A stretch of 64,000 nucleotides of DNA from Herbaspirillum sp. YR522 (GCF_000282575.1 NZ_AKJA01000105.1:16532-80531); one strand, 5' to 3'; counted from the first letter of the stretch, positions 42,757 through 51,560 are shown. Notes: generated by a model from the sequence alone, not told the origin. Made by a program: numbers and translations.

Positions 42757-44358
42757 GTGCATATTTCCAACGTAACGATCCGCCTGCGCCTGTGGCTGGG
42801 CTTCGGCCTTCTGATGGTGTTGATGCTGGCGATGGCGGCTACCGGCATCGGCCGGCTGGCACAATTGAACCGGCAGATGGGCGACGTCATCCATGACAAA
42901 TACCCGAAGACGGTGGTGGCCGGCGATATCGTCGACCAGCTCAACCTGGTGGCACGCTCGGTGCGCAACATCCTGCTGCTCAAGGATGCCAGGCAGATCC
43001 AGAGCGAATCGGACCGCATCACCGGCGCCGACCGCGCCACCCGGGACGACCTGGCGCGACTTGACCGGATGCTGGCCGATGCCCAGAGCCGGGCGCTGCT
43101 GGCAAGCCTGAACCAGGCGCTGGCGGCCTATATCGACAAGCGCCAGAAAGTGCTGACGATGGTCGAACAAGGCGTCAAGGAGGGCGCCATCGATGTGCTC
43201 ATCGGCGAGGTGCGGCCGGTACAAAGCGCCACCATGAACGCCGCCGATGCCCTCATCAAGCACCAGCAGGAGATGATGAAGGCCGCCGGCGACGAGGTCG
43301 AGGACAACTACCGGCATGCCCGCAACCTGTTGCTCGGCCTGACCATCGTCGGTTTGCTGGCAGCCACGCTGATCGCCTGGCTGATCACCCGCAGCATCAC
43401 CCGTCCGCTCGATCGCGCCGTGCATGTGGCCGAGACGGTGGCCGCCGGCGACCTGACCTCGGCCATCGATAGCGCGGGGCGCGACGAAACCAGCAAGCTG
43501 TTGCGGGCATTGAAGAAGATGAACGACAACCTGCTCGATATCGTCAGCCAGGTACGGGCCTCGACCGACACCATCACCACTGCCAGCAGCGAGATCGCGC
43601 GCGGCAACCTCGACCTGTCCTCGCGCACCGAACAGCAAGCAGCTTCGCTCGAGGAGACCGCCTCGTCGATGGAGCAACTGACCTCCACCGTCAAGCAGAA
43701 TGCCGACAACGCGCGCCAGGCCGACCAGCTGGCCGGCTCGGCCTCGACCCTGGCCGGCCGCGGCGGCGCAATGGTGGGCAAGGTGGTCGAGACCATGGGT
43801 GCGATCAACGAATCGTCCAGGAAGATCGTCGACATCATCAGCGTCATCGATGGCATTGCCTTCCAGACCAACATCCTCGCCCTCAACGCTGCCGTGGAAG
43901 CCGCGCGTGCCGGGGAACAAGGCCGCGGCTTCGCGGTGGTGGCCTCGGAGGTGCGCTCGCTGGCCCAACGCTCGGCCACGGCTGCCCGCGAGATCAAGGA
44001 ACTGATCGCCGACTCGGTCGAACGCGTCAGCGACGGTAGCAAGCTGGTGGAACAGGCTGGCACCACCATCGGAGAAATGGTCCACAGCGTGCAGCGGGTC
44101 AGTGCCGTGGTCAACGAGATCAGCACCGCCGGACAGGAGCAGAGCTCCGGGATCGAGCAGGTGAACCTGGCCATCGTGCAGATGGATCATGTCACGCAGC
44201 AGAACGCGGCATTGGTCGAACAGGCCGCCGCCGCGGCCCAGTCGCTGCAGGACCAGGCTTCGCAACTGACCCGGCTGGTAGCGGTGTTCAAGCTCGACGG
44301 CAGGCGCGCCGACCAACCCGCATTGCCGACATTACCGGCGCTGGCCTACGACCATTGA
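42757..44358 (+). CDS. methyl-accepting chemotaxis protein
   Basis: The 533-residue chemoreceptor begins with a membrane helix (about residues 10-30). A periplasmic four-helix-bundle sensor (about 35-190) with DQLNLVARSVRNILLLKD is followed by a second membrane helix (about 190-212), a HAMP domain and the cytoplasmic signalling hairpin. The hairpin tip is IVDIISVIDGIAFQTNILALNAAVEAARAGEQGRGFAVVA, spread over about 358-397. It uses a GTG start at 42757 after a GGGGA site. No C-terminal CheR-binding pentapeptide is seen (it ends LPALAYDH). The ligand is unknown; the gene stands alone. Confidence 0.93.
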   Translation: MHISNVTIRLRLWLGFGLLMVLMLAMAATGIGRLAQLNRQMGDVIHDKYPKTVVAGDIVDQLNLVARSVRNILLLKDARQIQSESDRITGADRATRDDLARLDRMLADAQSRALLASLNQALAAYIDKRQKVLTMVEQGVKEGAIDVLIGEVRPVQSATMNAADALIKHQQEMMKAAGDEVEDNYRHARNLLLGLTIVGLLAATLIAWLITRSITRPLDRAVHVAETVAAGDLTSAIDSAGRDETSKLLRALKKMNDNLLDIVSQVRASTDTITTASSEIARGNLDLSSRTEQQAASLEETASSMEQLTSTVKQNADNARQADQLAGSASTLAGRGGAMVGKVVETMGAINESSRKIVDIISVIDGIAFQTNILALNAAVEAARAGEQGRGFAVVASEVRSLAQRSATAAREIKELIADSVERVSDGSKLVEQAGTTIGEMVHSVQRVSAVVNEISTAGQEQSSGIEQVNLAIVQMDHVTQQNAALVEQAAAAAQSLQDQASQLTRLVAVFKLDGRRADQPALPTLPALAYDH

Positions 44359-44499
44359 AACCGGCGGCGCTTTGCACGGCAAGCCGCCGGTCACGGTGGC
44401 AAGGGTTGTGGTCGCGCGTGACGAATGGCCGCTGGTGGCAACTGGTGGCACCGTGCCGCGAGCAGGTATACTGCCGTTCCAAACGACAACCTGCACACC

Positions 44500-44958
44500 A
44501 TGTCCCAGCCCCCAGAGCCCTTGTTTCCCGATGACGCCGTCAGCGGTATCGACACCCTGCCCACGCCACGCGCGTGGATCGTGCTGCAGAACGCGCACGA
44601 GGTAGAGACCTGGATCGACACCTATGACCGCGAACTGCAAGCGGTGGTCTGGCGCAACAAGCTCAATACGGTCAATGCCGGCCAGGGCATCTGCTTCAGG
44701 CTGGAACTGGGCGGCGAGATCTACCTGCACACCACCTCCGAAGGGCAGGTCTTGCTGGACGTGACCGAAGAGGCCGCATGGGTCAACCCGGTGATCAGCG
44801 CCGCCACCGGCGTGGCGCCGCCCGCCGGCAGCGTATGGGTGCTGCCGCACGACACCCTGACGCAGCTGGTACTGGGGCTGTCGGGCCTGATCGCCACCAG
44901 TTGCTTCGTGCTCAAGCACGAGTTCAGGCTCGGCCGCAGCCATCGTATCCGTCTCTGA
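44500..44958 (+). CDS. conserved hypothetical protein
   Basis: This 152-residue protein is not recognised. It has no signal peptide. One moderately hydrophobic segment near residues 112-138 (LTQLVLGLSGLIATSCFVLKHEF) could be buried or membrane-associated. The ATG at 44500 is taken because upstream residues look random. It lies 20 bases upstream of the DUF423 gene, so they may be co-transcribed. GC-rich third positions support that it is a real gene. Confidence 0.6.
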   Translation: MSQPPEPLFPDDAVSGIDTLPTPRAWIVLQNAHEVETWIDTYDRELQAVVWRNKLNTVNAGQGICFRLELGGEIYLHTTSEGQVLLDVTEEAAWVNPVISAATGVAPPAGSVWVLPHDTLTQLVLGLSGLIATSCFVLKHEFRLGRSHRIRL

Positions 44959-44977
44959 TATCACAAGGAACAACCCA

Positions 44978-45355
44978 ATGAATGAACGCATCCTGGTCGT
45001 CGTCGGCGCCGTCAACATGTTCATTGCCGTCTGCTGCGGCGCCTTCGGTGCCCACGGCTTGAAGAAGATGCTGTCCGAAGAGCTGCTGGCGGTCTGGCAC
45101 ACAGCCGTCACCTATCAGGTGATGCACGCACTGGGCATGATCGCCGTGGCGCTGCTGATGCCCAGGTTCGGTGGTGCCTGCCTGAGTTGGGCCGGCAACC
45201 TGATGCTGGCCGGCATCGTCATCTTCAGTGGCAGCCTGTACCTTCTGGCGCTGACCGGCACCCGCATACTGGGGGCGATCACGCCCATTGGCGGCGTGGC
45301 TTTCCTGGCGGCGTGGGTGCTGGTGGCCTGGGCCGCCTATAAAGGCATGCGCTGA
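44978..45355 (+). CDS. DUF423 membrane protein (YgdD family)
   Basis: The 125-residue inner-membrane protein has four hydrophobic spans and family features: GAFGAHGLKKMLS (about residues 21-33), HTAVTYQVMHALGMI (about 42-56), GNLMLAGIVIFSGSLYLLALTG, and TPIGGVAFLAAW. YgdD-type proteins have no established reaction. An aagga ribosome site precedes ATG 44978. It converges on the nrtD gene with only about 60 bases between and no strong terminator. Confidence 0.9.
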   Translation: MNERILVVVGAVNMFIAVCCGAFGAHGLKKMLSEELLAVWHTAVTYQVMHALGMIAVALLMPRFGGACLSWAGNLMLAGIVIFSGSLYLLALTGTRILGAITPIGGVAFLAAWVLVAWAAYKGMR

Positions 45356-45416
45356 TCGGCAGCCATGCAGCACCGGTGCCTGACGGGATCGCTATCGATG
45401 CCCGGGACAGGATCGC

Positions 45417-46229
45417 TCAGGCGGCGTCACGCGCCGGGTGCGCCTGCTTGCGGTAGAGAAATTCCAGCACCGCGGTACGGTACTCGGCGTACCGGGCGTC
45501 CTGCGCCAGGCCGACGCGCTCGCGCGGGCGGGGCAGCCTGACGTCGACGATCTCGCCGATGGTCGCGGCCGGGCCGTTGGTCATCATCACGATGCGGTCC
45601 GACAGCAGCACCGCTTCATCCACGTCGTGGGTGACCATCACCACGGTTGACCCGGTCTTGGCCACGATCTTGAGCAATTCGTCCTGCAGGTGGGCGCGGG
45701 TCAAGGCATCGAGCGCGCCAAACGGTTCATCCATCAACAGTACCTTGGGTTCCATCGCCAGAGCGCGGGCAATACCTACTCGCTGCTTCATGCCACCCGA
45801 GATTTCGTTGGGGCGCTTGGCTTCGGCCGCGGACAGGCCCACCAGCGCCAGTGCGGCGCGGGTGCGGTCGCGCAACCGGGTGCGGTCCTCGGTGCCGCCG
45901 AAGACGCGTTCGACGCCCAGGTAGATGTTTTCGTGGCAGGTCAGCCAGGGCAGCAGCGAATGATTCTGGAACACCACCGCGCGTTCCGGCGAGGGGCCAC
46001 CGATCTCGCGGTTGGCGCACAGCAGCACCCCCGCACTGGGCCGGGTCAGGCCCGCAATCAGGTCGAGCAAGGTCGACTTGCCGCAGCCTGAATGGCCGAT
46101 CAAGGTCACGAATTCACCCTTGGCGACCGTCAGGTTGATCTCGCGCAGGGCATGAAAACTGCCCTTGCTGGCATGGAACACCATGTCCACGCCACCGATG
46201 TCGATGAACTTGCCGTTGATGTTGTCCAT
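45417..46229 (-). CDS. nrtD: nitrate/nitrite ABC transporter ATP-binding protein
   Basis: The 270-residue ATPase of the NrtD/SsuB group has Walker [10 protein letters not shown], the Q-loop [20 protein letters not shown], the signature [32 protein letters not shown] (spanning signature and Walker B) and THDVDEAV. The LLPWLT(C/V)xENI and [10 protein letters not shown] features are typical of nitrate importers. It ends the nrtABD operon, nine bases after nrtB. Confidence 0.92.
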   Translation of the reverse strand: MDNINGKFIDIGGVDMVFHASKGSFHALREINLTVAKGEFVTLIGHSGCGKSTLLDLIAGLTRPSAGVLLCANREIGGPSPERAVVFQNHSLLPWLTCHENIYLGVERVFGGTEDRTRLRDRTRAALALVGLSAAEAKRPNEISGGMKQRVGIARALAMEPKVLLMDEPFGALDALTRAHLQDELLKIVAKTGSTVVMVTHDVDEAVLLSDRIVMMTNGPAATIGEIVDVRLPRPRERVGLAQDARYAEYRTAVLEFLYRKQAHPARDAA

Positions 46230-46238
46230 GATGTCCTC

Positions 46239-47153
46239 TCAGTGACTGACCTGTTCGTAGGTGAAGGCCTTTGCCAGTGCCACCAGCGCCTGCTCCAGCA
46301 ACAGACCGACGACGCCGATGACGACAATGGCGATGATGATGTGCGGCACGTTGAGGTTATTCCATTCGTCCCACACCCAGAAGCCGATGCCGACACCGCC
46401 GGTCAGCATCTCCGCGGCCACGATCACCAGCCAGGCGGTGCCGATCGACAGGCGCACCCCGGTCAACATGTACGGCAGCACGGAGGGAAACAGGATCTTG
46501 GTCAGGATCTTCCATTCCGACAGGTTCAGCACCCGCGCCACGTTCATGTAGTCCTGCGGCACGCGCTGCACGCCGACGGCGGTGTTGATGATCATGGGCC
46601 AGATCGAGCAGATGAAGATCGACCAGATCGCGGCCGGATTGGCCGACTTGAACACCAGCAGGCCGATCGGCAACCAGGCCAGCGGCGACACCGGTTTCAA
46701 CAGGCTGATGATGGGACCGAACATGGCCGACAGGAACCGTACCCGTCCGATCGCAAAGCCCAGTGGAATACCGACCAGCGCCGCCAGGCCGAAGCCGACG
46801 CCGACCCGCTGCAGCGACGCCAGCACGTTCCAGCCGATGCCCTGGTCGTTTGGACTGTTGCGATAGAAGGGGTCGGAGAACATGCTGATGGCTTCCTTGA
46901 AGGTCACCAGCGGGGTGGGAAAACTGCTGTTCTTGAGTGCGATGACCTGCCACACCAGCACCAGCAACATCAATCCCACCAGCGGCGGCAGCACCCGCAT
47001 GAAAACGCCGCTGTCGGCGAGACGACGGCGTGCCCTTTCCAGCATCCCCGGCACGGCATGCACCGCCCGGCATTCGTTGGCCGCCGGGCCGTGCGAGGCC
47101 GCGGCGGCCGGCTTGGCGTTCTCGCCGATGACCTTCTCCATGGCTGCACTCAT
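46239..47153 (-). CDS. nrtB: nitrate ABC transporter permease
   Basis: The 304-residue permease has six membrane spans after a cytoplasmic N-terminal tail of about 45 residues. Its EAA loop (DYMNVARVLNLSEWKILTKILFPSVLPYML) and the C-terminal GFWVWDEWNNLNVPHIIIAIV are characteristic of NrtB. GGGGAGG precedes ATG 47153. It lies between nrtA and nrtD. Confidence 0.93.
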   Translation of the reverse strand: MSAAMEKVIGENAKPAAAASHGPAANECRAVHAVPGMLERARRRLADSGVFMRVLPPLVGLMLLVLVWQVIALKNSSFPTPLVTFKEAISMFSDPFYRNSPNDQGIGWNVLASLQRVGVGFGLAALVGIPLGFAIGRVRFLSAMFGPIISLLKPVSPLAWLPIGLLVFKSANPAAIWSIFICSIWPMIINTAVGVQRVPQDYMNVARVLNLSEWKILTKILFPSVLPYMLTGVRLSIGTAWLVIVAAEMLTGGVGIGFWVWDEWNNLNVPHIIIAIVVIGVVGLLLEQALVALAKAFTYEQVSH

Positions 47154-47206
47154 CGTGCTCCCCTCCCCTTGCAATTTCGTTGACAAACCTGCCTGCCTCG
47201 GTGCGA

Positions 47207-48511
47207 TCAGACCTTTATCTTGAACGACTGCGCATAGGCGGCCGCGTTCCTGCCGTCCCAGGTGGTGCCATCCATCAGCCTGGAGCTGCGCATGACATCG
47301 TTGGGCAGCGGCGTATTGGTCATCGCCGCGGCTTGCTTGAAGAGGTCGATCTGGTTGACGGACCTGGCCACGGCCAGGTAGTCGGGATCGGTCTTGAGCA
47401 GGCCCCAGCGGCGATGCTGGGTCATGAACCACATGCCATCCGACAGGTACGGGAAGTTGACTTTCCCGTCGTCGTAGAACTTCATGTAGTTGGGGTCGTC
47501 CCAGGTCTTGCCCAGGCCATTCTGGTAGCGCCCCATGATGCGCTGGTCGATCACATCCTTGCTGGTGTTGACGTAGGATTTGTCGGCGATGACCTCGGCC
47601 ATCTTGTTCTTGTTGGCCAGCGAGGCGTCGATCCACTTGCTGGCGTCCAGGATGGCGGCCATCATGGCGCGGCAGGTATTGGGGTATTTCTTGACGAAGT
47701 CGAGCGAGCTGCCCAGCACCTTCTCGGGATGGTCCTTCCAGATGTCCTGGGTGGTGGTTGCAGTGATGCCGACCCCGTCGACGATGGCGCGATGGCCCCA
47801 TGGCTCGCCCACGCAAAACCCATCCATGTTGCCGACCCGCATGTTGGCCACCATCTGCGGTGGCGGCACCGTGATCACCTTGGCGTCTTTCATCGGGTTG
47901 ACGCCATTGGCGGCCAGCCAGTAGTACAGCCACATGGCATGGGTGCCGGTCGGGAAGGTCTGGGCGAACGTGTAGTCGCGCTTGTCGGTCTGCATCAGCC
48001 TGGCCAGCGAGGCGCCATCCACGGCCCCCTTGTCGGCCAGTTTCCTGGACAGCGTGATGGCTTGCCCGTTATGGTTCAGGCCCATCAACACCGCCATGTC
48101 CTTCTTCTGGCCGCCGATGCCCATCTGCACACCGTAGATCAGGCCATACAGCACATGGGCCGCATCCAGTTCGCCATTGGTCAGCTTGTCGCGCACGCCG
48201 GCCCACGAGGCTTCCTTGCTGGGCACGATCTTGATGCCGTATTTCTTGTCGAAGCCCAGCACCGAAGCCATCACCACCGAAGCGCAATCGGTCAGGGGAA
48301 TGAATCCGATCTTGACTTCCTCCTTCTCCGGCTTGTCCGAACCTGCCGCCCACACGCCACCGCTGGCCAACCCCATCATGCTTGCTCCTGCCGCGATGCC
48401 CGCGGTGTGAATGATCTTGCGGCGCGTGCCATCGACGTCGGCGCCGACCTCTTTTCCGGACTGTGGTTTGCTTGTCTGGTGCGCGGATTGCACGGATTGC
48501 GTGGATTGCAT
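47207..48511 (-). CDS. nrtA: nitrate ABC transporter substrate-binding protein, Tat-exported
   Basis: The 434-residue NrtA/CmpA-type binding protein has a twin-arginine motif TRRKIIHTAG (about residues 28-37) and a hydrophobic stretch ending AAG near residue 57. The mature domain includes VKIGFIPLTDCASVVMAS, PTGTHAMWLYYWLAANG and FCVGEPWGHRAI, typical of nitrate-binding proteins. The exported form distinguishes it from the cytoplasmic sensor NasS. Its leader (48512-48656) contains the ANTAR hairpins and terminator, so its expression is controlled by antitermination. Confidence 0.93.
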   Translation of the reverse strand: MQSTQSVQSAHQTSKPQSGKEVGADVDGTRRKIIHTAGIAAGASMMGLASGGVWAAGSDKPEKEEVKIGFIPLTDCASVVMASVLGFDKKYGIKIVPSKEASWAGVRDKLTNGELDAAHVLYGLIYGVQMGIGGQKKDMAVLMGLNHNGQAITLSRKLADKGAVDGASLARLMQTDKRDYTFAQTFPTGTHAMWLYYWLAANGVNPMKDAKVITVPPPQMVANMRVGNMDGFCVGEPWGHRAIVDGVGITATTTQDIWKDHPEKVLGSSLDFVKKYPNTCRAMMAAILDASKWIDASLANKNKMAEVIADKSYVNTSKDVIDQRIMGRYQNGLGKTWDDPNYMKFYDDGKVNFPYLSDGMWFMTQHRRWGLLKTDPDYLAVARSVNQIDLFKQAAAMTNTPLPNDVMRSSRLMDGTTWDGRNAAAYAQSFKIKV

Positions 48512-48550
48512 GGCACTGTTCCCCTGACGATTGACGGCATTGCAAAAACA

Positions 48551-48598
48551 AAAAAGGCGGCTCCAGGCAGGAATTGCTTCATGCCGGAAGACGCCTTT
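48551..48598 (-). terminator. leader terminator (attenuator) upstream of nrtA
   Basis: On the minus strand AAGGCG pairs with CGCCTT, and an inner CCGGCA pairs with TGCCTGG with a one-base bulge. The hairpin is followed by TTTTTT. It lies 40 bases before the nrtA start and would block transcription unless NasT acts on the hairpins just upstream. Confidence 0.85.
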
Positions 48599-48607
48599 GT
48601 CTTGGAT

Positions 48608-48649
48608 GGGGCCACCGCCGTTGGCCGCCCCTGTGCGCACTCGTTGCGC
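48608..48649 (-). promoter_or_regulatory. tandem ANTAR-type RNA hairpins (NasT target)
   Basis: P1 (48635-48649) is GCGC-[AACGAGT]-GCGC. P2 (48608-48631) is a GGGGC/GCCCC stem capped by GCC-[AACGGC]-GGT. Both loops start with A and have G at position 4, the feature recognised by ANTAR proteins. They begin about seven bases after the predicted transcription start and precede the terminator. Confidence 0.75.
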
Positions 48650-48665
48650 GATACCCCGGAACTTG

Positions 48666-48681
48666 AGCAAGGAGCGTGCCA
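48666..48681 (-). promoter_or_regulatory. sigma-54 promoter of nrtABD
   Basis: TGGCACGCTCCTTGCT on the minus strand matches the -24/-12 consensus (TGGCACG, four bases, TTGCW) at every fixed position. The start would be near 48656. Confidence 0.85.
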
Positions 48682-48801
48682 TGTGTGCCCGAGGCAGGCT
48701 GCCACCGATGCCGTCCATGAGCGATAGACCCGGACCAGCCATGGCGTGTCGCCGTCCATGCCGCAGCCGGCCCGCCATGCGAACAAAACGGGCAGCCGCA
48801 T

Positions 48802-48816
48802 GCACTTGGTTTGTGC
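48802..48816. promoter_or_regulatory. probable NtrC enhancer site
   Basis: GCAC-N7-GTGC (48802-48816) fits the NtrC half-site arrangement and lies about 150 bases upstream of the sigma-54 start, a usual enhancer distance. Confidence 0.55.
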
Positions 48817-48875
48817 CTTGCACCAAACTGGCAGACCGCCAGGGGGGAGTCGAAGAAGGGCGCCGGCCGGGCGTT

Positions 48876-49553
48876 TCAGCCCAGCAAGTCCTCGGCGTCC
48901 AGCAGCCGCTGGGCGACATCGGACAGCTTGAGGTTGCGGTTCATGGCCATGCTGCGCAGTTTTTGGTAGGCCTGCTCCTCGGACAGGCCCTTGCGCGCCA
49001 TCAGGACGCCCTTGGCGCGCTCGACCAGCTTGCGCTCGGCCAGCTTGCTCCGGGTATCGGATAGTTCGTCGAGCAGCTTCTGTTCTTGACGAAAACGCAC
49101 CATGGCCACGTCCAGCACCGGTTTGACGCGCTCGGCGTGCAGCCCGGCGACGATGTAGGCGGTCACGCCGGCGGCCATTGCCGCTTCCATGCTGGTGGTA
49201 TTGTCGTCCTCGGTGAACATGACGATCGGGCGCCGTTCGTCGCGGGTGGCGATGACGATGTGCTCCAGCACGTCGCGGGCGTCGGATTCGGCTTCGATGA
49301 TGATCATGTCCGGCTGCAGGGCCGCGATACGGTCCGGCAGCGTGAGGTCGGCGGCCAATGCGGCCACGATGTTATAGCCGGCATCGAGCAGGCCGGTGCG
49401 CAAGGCTTCGGCACGTTGCTCCGCCTGGGCATGCGCCACCTCGTCGTGGTCTTCTTCCAGGTGCGGCACGGAATTGACGATGACGATGCGCAACCGGCGG
49501 GCGCCACCAGGCGCGGGCGATGTCGATGGGCGATCGGACTTCATGGAATTCAT
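48876..49553 (-). CDS. nasT: ANTAR-domain antitermination regulator NasT
   Basis: NasT-like proteins bind double hairpin RNA in nas leaders and prevent termination when nitrate is present. The 225-residue product has an N-terminal receiver-like domain (about residues 20-140) and a C-terminal ANTAR domain (about 165-222: LAERKLVERAKGVLMARKGLSEEQAYQKLRSMAM). In the receiver-like part the phosphoacceptor position appears as Glu (PDMIIIEAESDARD) where NasT relatives usually have Asp. No nasS gene is adjacent. Starts at 49553 or 49544 are both possible. It lies directly upstream of the nrt leader on the same strand. Confidence 0.88.
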   Translation of the reverse strand: MNSMKSDRPSTSPAPGGARRLRIVIVNSVPHLEEDHDEVAHAQAEQRAEALRTGLLDAGYNIVAALAADLTLPDRIAALQPDMIIIEAESDARDVLEHIVIATRDERRPIVMFTEDDNTTSMEAAMAAGVTAYIVAGLHAERVKPVLDVAMVRFRQEQKLLDELSDTRSKLAERKLVERAKGVLMARKGLSEEQAYQKLRSMAMNRNLKLSDVAQRLLDAEDLLG

Positions 49554-49992
49554 AGAAGGGCGAACTGGCTCTCGGCTCTTTCAAGGCAACACGGGCAACA
49601 CGGGCAACTCTGGCGTCGATCGGCTTTGCACCGCCTACGCTGCACGGCAGCGTCCGGTGGACGGCGGCAATGGTAACGCATCGCCGCGCAAAAAACATGG
49701 CTCGCCTTGGAAAAACCGGCGCGCCGCCGCACCCGACGGCGGATGCCGTCCAACGGCCACAAGCAAATTCCGCACCACTGGCATCGGTATCGGGAGTGTG
49801 CAGCGCGTCGGCGCCGACACCCCCGACTCACCTTTTCCTACAGGGAATTGGGAGTGGCGCTGATCCTCGCCCCCTGCCGCCCAGCCTAATATGCATCAGC
49901 TCCGCGATGAGGTCCGAGATCCCCGGCGGAGCCGTTCACGAACAACGATAACCGGGTGGAATCCCATCGACTTGCACGGAGAGCCGAACAAA
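49554..49992. other. intergenic region between nasT and outer-membrane protein gene
   Basis: This divergent gap of 439 bases holds one copy of the shared stress-cluster element (49836-49866) oriented toward the downstream gene, and a tiny tandem repeat (cacgggcaa twice) near 49590. No gene is supported. Confidence 0.5.
49836..49866 (+). promoter_or_regulatory. shared upstream element, copy 1
   Basis: TCCTACAGGGAATTGGGA is followed after about ten bases by GCTGATC. It matches the element ahead of the CsbD-like and microprotein genes and lies about 140 bases before the next start. Confidence 0.45.
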
Positions 49993-50856
49993 ATGAACAT
50001 CACTTCTCACTTTCCCAAACGTCTAGGCGGCCAATCGGGCCAGCTGCGAGCAAGACCGGCTCGCGCGCTGGGGTGGCTGTCGGGCGCGGTGGTACTGGGA
50101 CTGGCATCGAGCGCGGCACATGCCGAGCCCTCGCCTGCATTGGACCGGTTTAGCCTATCGGTGGGTGGATACTATGTCGACCCGACGTTCAATATCAAGG
50201 GCAACACGCGCTACGGGTCGGCCGAGACCGGCGACATGGAACGCGATCGCACCACCCTGCCGCGCGTGCGCGCGGAGCTGTTGATCGGCGACAGCCATGG
50301 GCTGGCGTTCGATTACTTCCGTTATCGCAACGACTATACCTTTACCGCCCAGCGCAGCTTCAATGTCGGCGGCACCCCTGCGATCCTGTCGGCTGCGGCC
50401 ACGGCCAACCTGGAAGTCGATTTCGCTTCGCTGGCCTATAAGTGGTGGATCGGCAGCGGAAGCGACGTGTTCGGCCTGGGCCTGGGCGCCGGCTACTATC
50501 GCGCCCACTACGACGTCCAGGCCAATGGCATATTCAACGGCACCGCGGGCTCGCTCAGCGAGAGCCGCACCGAAAAGACCTTTGCCCCACTGCTGTCCCT
50601 GGGCTGGAAGCACGCCTTCAGCAAGGACCTGCGCATGTATGCCGAGGCCTCGGGCGTGAAGAAATCCTGGGGCACCGTGACCGGCCACATCTATGGTGCC
50701 GCACTGGGCGTGGAATGGTATCCGCTCAAGAACATCGGCCTGGGCGCCGACTACGGTATTACCCGCATTCACATCAATCGTGATGGTGGAAGCACCCAAG
50801 CCAATTTCGACGTAAAACTGACCGGTCCTTCGGCATATGTGAAGGTAAGGTTCTAA
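49993..50856 (+). CDS. outer-membrane beta-barrel protein
   Basis: The 287-residue precursor has a signal peptide with a positively charged N-region and a hydrophobic core (LGWLSGAVVLGLASSAAHA), cleaved near residue 38. The rest alternates hydrophobic and polar residues with aromatic girdles, e.g. FSLSVGGYYVDPTFN and FGLGLGAGYYRAHY, and ends in aromatic VKVRF, the outer-membrane sorting signal. It resembles OmpW/OmpA-like small porin barrels, but no named family is certain. A GGAG site lies about ten bases before ATG 49993. Confidence 0.82.
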   Translation: MNITSHFPKRLGGQSGQLRARPARALGWLSGAVVLGLASSAAHAEPSPALDRFSLSVGGYYVDPTFNIKGNTRYGSAETGDMERDRTTLPRVRAELLIGDSHGLAFDYFRYRNDYTFTAQRSFNVGGTPAILSAAATANLEVDFASLAYKWWIGSGSDVFGLGLGAGYYRAHYDVQANGIFNGTAGSLSESRTEKTFAPLLSLGWKHAFSKDLRMYAEASGVKKSWGTVTGHIYGAALGVEWYPLKNIGLGADYGITRIHINRDGGSTQANFDVKLTGPSAYVKVRF

Positions 50857-50907
50857 CCCGGCCGGCGGCATTGCAAACCGACCATTTAAATAAAAAGGAG
50901 AACGACC

Positions 50908-51066
50908 ATGACCCTCGGCACCATTCTACTGATTGTGATCATCCTGATTCTGCTGGGCGTGCTGCCAGCCTGGCCACACAGCCGCGGCTGGGGCTATGGC
51001 CCCAGCGGTATCGCCGGCACTATCGTGATCATCCTGTTGATCCTGCTTTTGCTGGGCAAGATATAG
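50908..51066 (+). CDS. DUF3309 family small membrane protein
   Basis: This 52-residue protein has two hydrophobic helices (residues 3-20 and 34-51) separated by the conserved loop PAWPHSRGWGYGPSG. This is the whole DUF3309 signature. A strong AAGGAG site precedes ATG 50908. Function is unknown; relatives are induced by stress in many proteobacteria. A strong terminator follows at 51089-51128. Confidence 0.9.
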   Translation: MTLGTILLIVIILILLGVLPAWPHSRGWGYGPSGIAGTIVIILLILLLLGKI

Positions 51067-51088
51067 CCTGATAAGATGCTCGCAGTCA

Positions 51089-51128
51089 ACGCGGGGCATG
51101 GCGTTTGCGCGCCATGCCCCGCGTTTTC
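51089..51128 (+). terminator. terminator after DUF3309 gene
   Basis: A 13-base GC-rich stem, GCGGGGCATGGCG (51091-51103) with CGCCATGCCCCGC (51110-51122), is followed by TTTT. Confidence 0.9.
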
Positions 51129-51185
51129 TGTTGCCGGCATCTTTTCATGCCGGCGCCATTTCGGTCATCCCCTGGAGGTGAGCAC

Positions 51186-51491
51186 ATGAACAACAAGATT
51201 GTCGTTGCAGCTTTGCTGGTATTGACTGCCTGGGCGAGCGCCGCCCGGGCCGCACCCGAAGACGTCACCGTCGCCGATCCCAGTCGTTGGTTCAAGTCCG
51301 AGGATACCCCCCGGGGCCGCTATGGCAACCACCTGATCGAGGCGCGGGCCGCCTACGCGCAAGCGCTACAGGAATGCAAGAGCGGCCCACCCGCGGCGGC
51401 GCGCCAGTGCCGCAACGATGCACGCAGCGCGATGAAGGAGGACCTGGCGCGCGCCCGGCGCATCCTCGATCATGCCCAGTCCAATGACTGA
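51186..51491 (+). CDS. small periplasmic protein, unknown function
   Basis: This is a 101-residue precursor with a signal peptide (IVVAALLVLTAWASAARAA, cleaved about residue 23). The mature part is short, charged and alpha-helical, with two cysteines (ECKSGPP...RQCRND) that could form a disulfide. GGAGGTG precedes ATG 51186. It is not recognised as a named family. A shared hairpin at 51528-51560 follows. Confidence 0.65.
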   Translation: MNNKIVVAALLVLTAWASAARAAPEDVTVADPSRWFKSEDTPRGRYGNHLIEARAAYAQALQECKSGPPAAARQCRNDARSAMKEDLARARRILDHAQSND

Positions 51492-51527
51492 GGAAGTCAC
51501 CGGCAGCCATATCGAGCCCACATGAAA

Positions 51528-51560
51528 AAAGAGGCTCTCGCCAATGGCGATGCCTCTTTC
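51528..51560. terminator. bidirectional terminator
   Basis: AAAGAGGC and GCCTCTTT arms with an inner CGCCA/TGGCG stem separate the plus-strand periplasmic gene from the minus-strand glycine-zipper gene. Confidence 0.75.

Noticed and set aside
42703..44316. 537-codon open frame opposite the chemoreceptor gene
   Set aside because: It mirrors the MCP gene for its whole length, and the residue pattern (Gln/His/Asp/Gly/Leu-rich) is typical of antisense GC-rich frames.
44360..44391. Hairpin ACCGGCGGC/GCCGCCGGT after the chemoreceptor as a terminator
   Set aside because: A good stem but no T-run follows on either strand; it may only stabilise the 3' end.
48808..48830. Second sigma-54-like promoter near GGCAC...GTGC
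   Set aside because: The GG and GC dinucleotides are 12 bases apart, not the required 10. The true match is at 48666-48681.
49580..49610. Short tandem repeat (cacgggcaa twice) upstream of nasT as a regulatory repeat
   Set aside because: Only two units, within GC-rich sequence; insufficient to claim a function.
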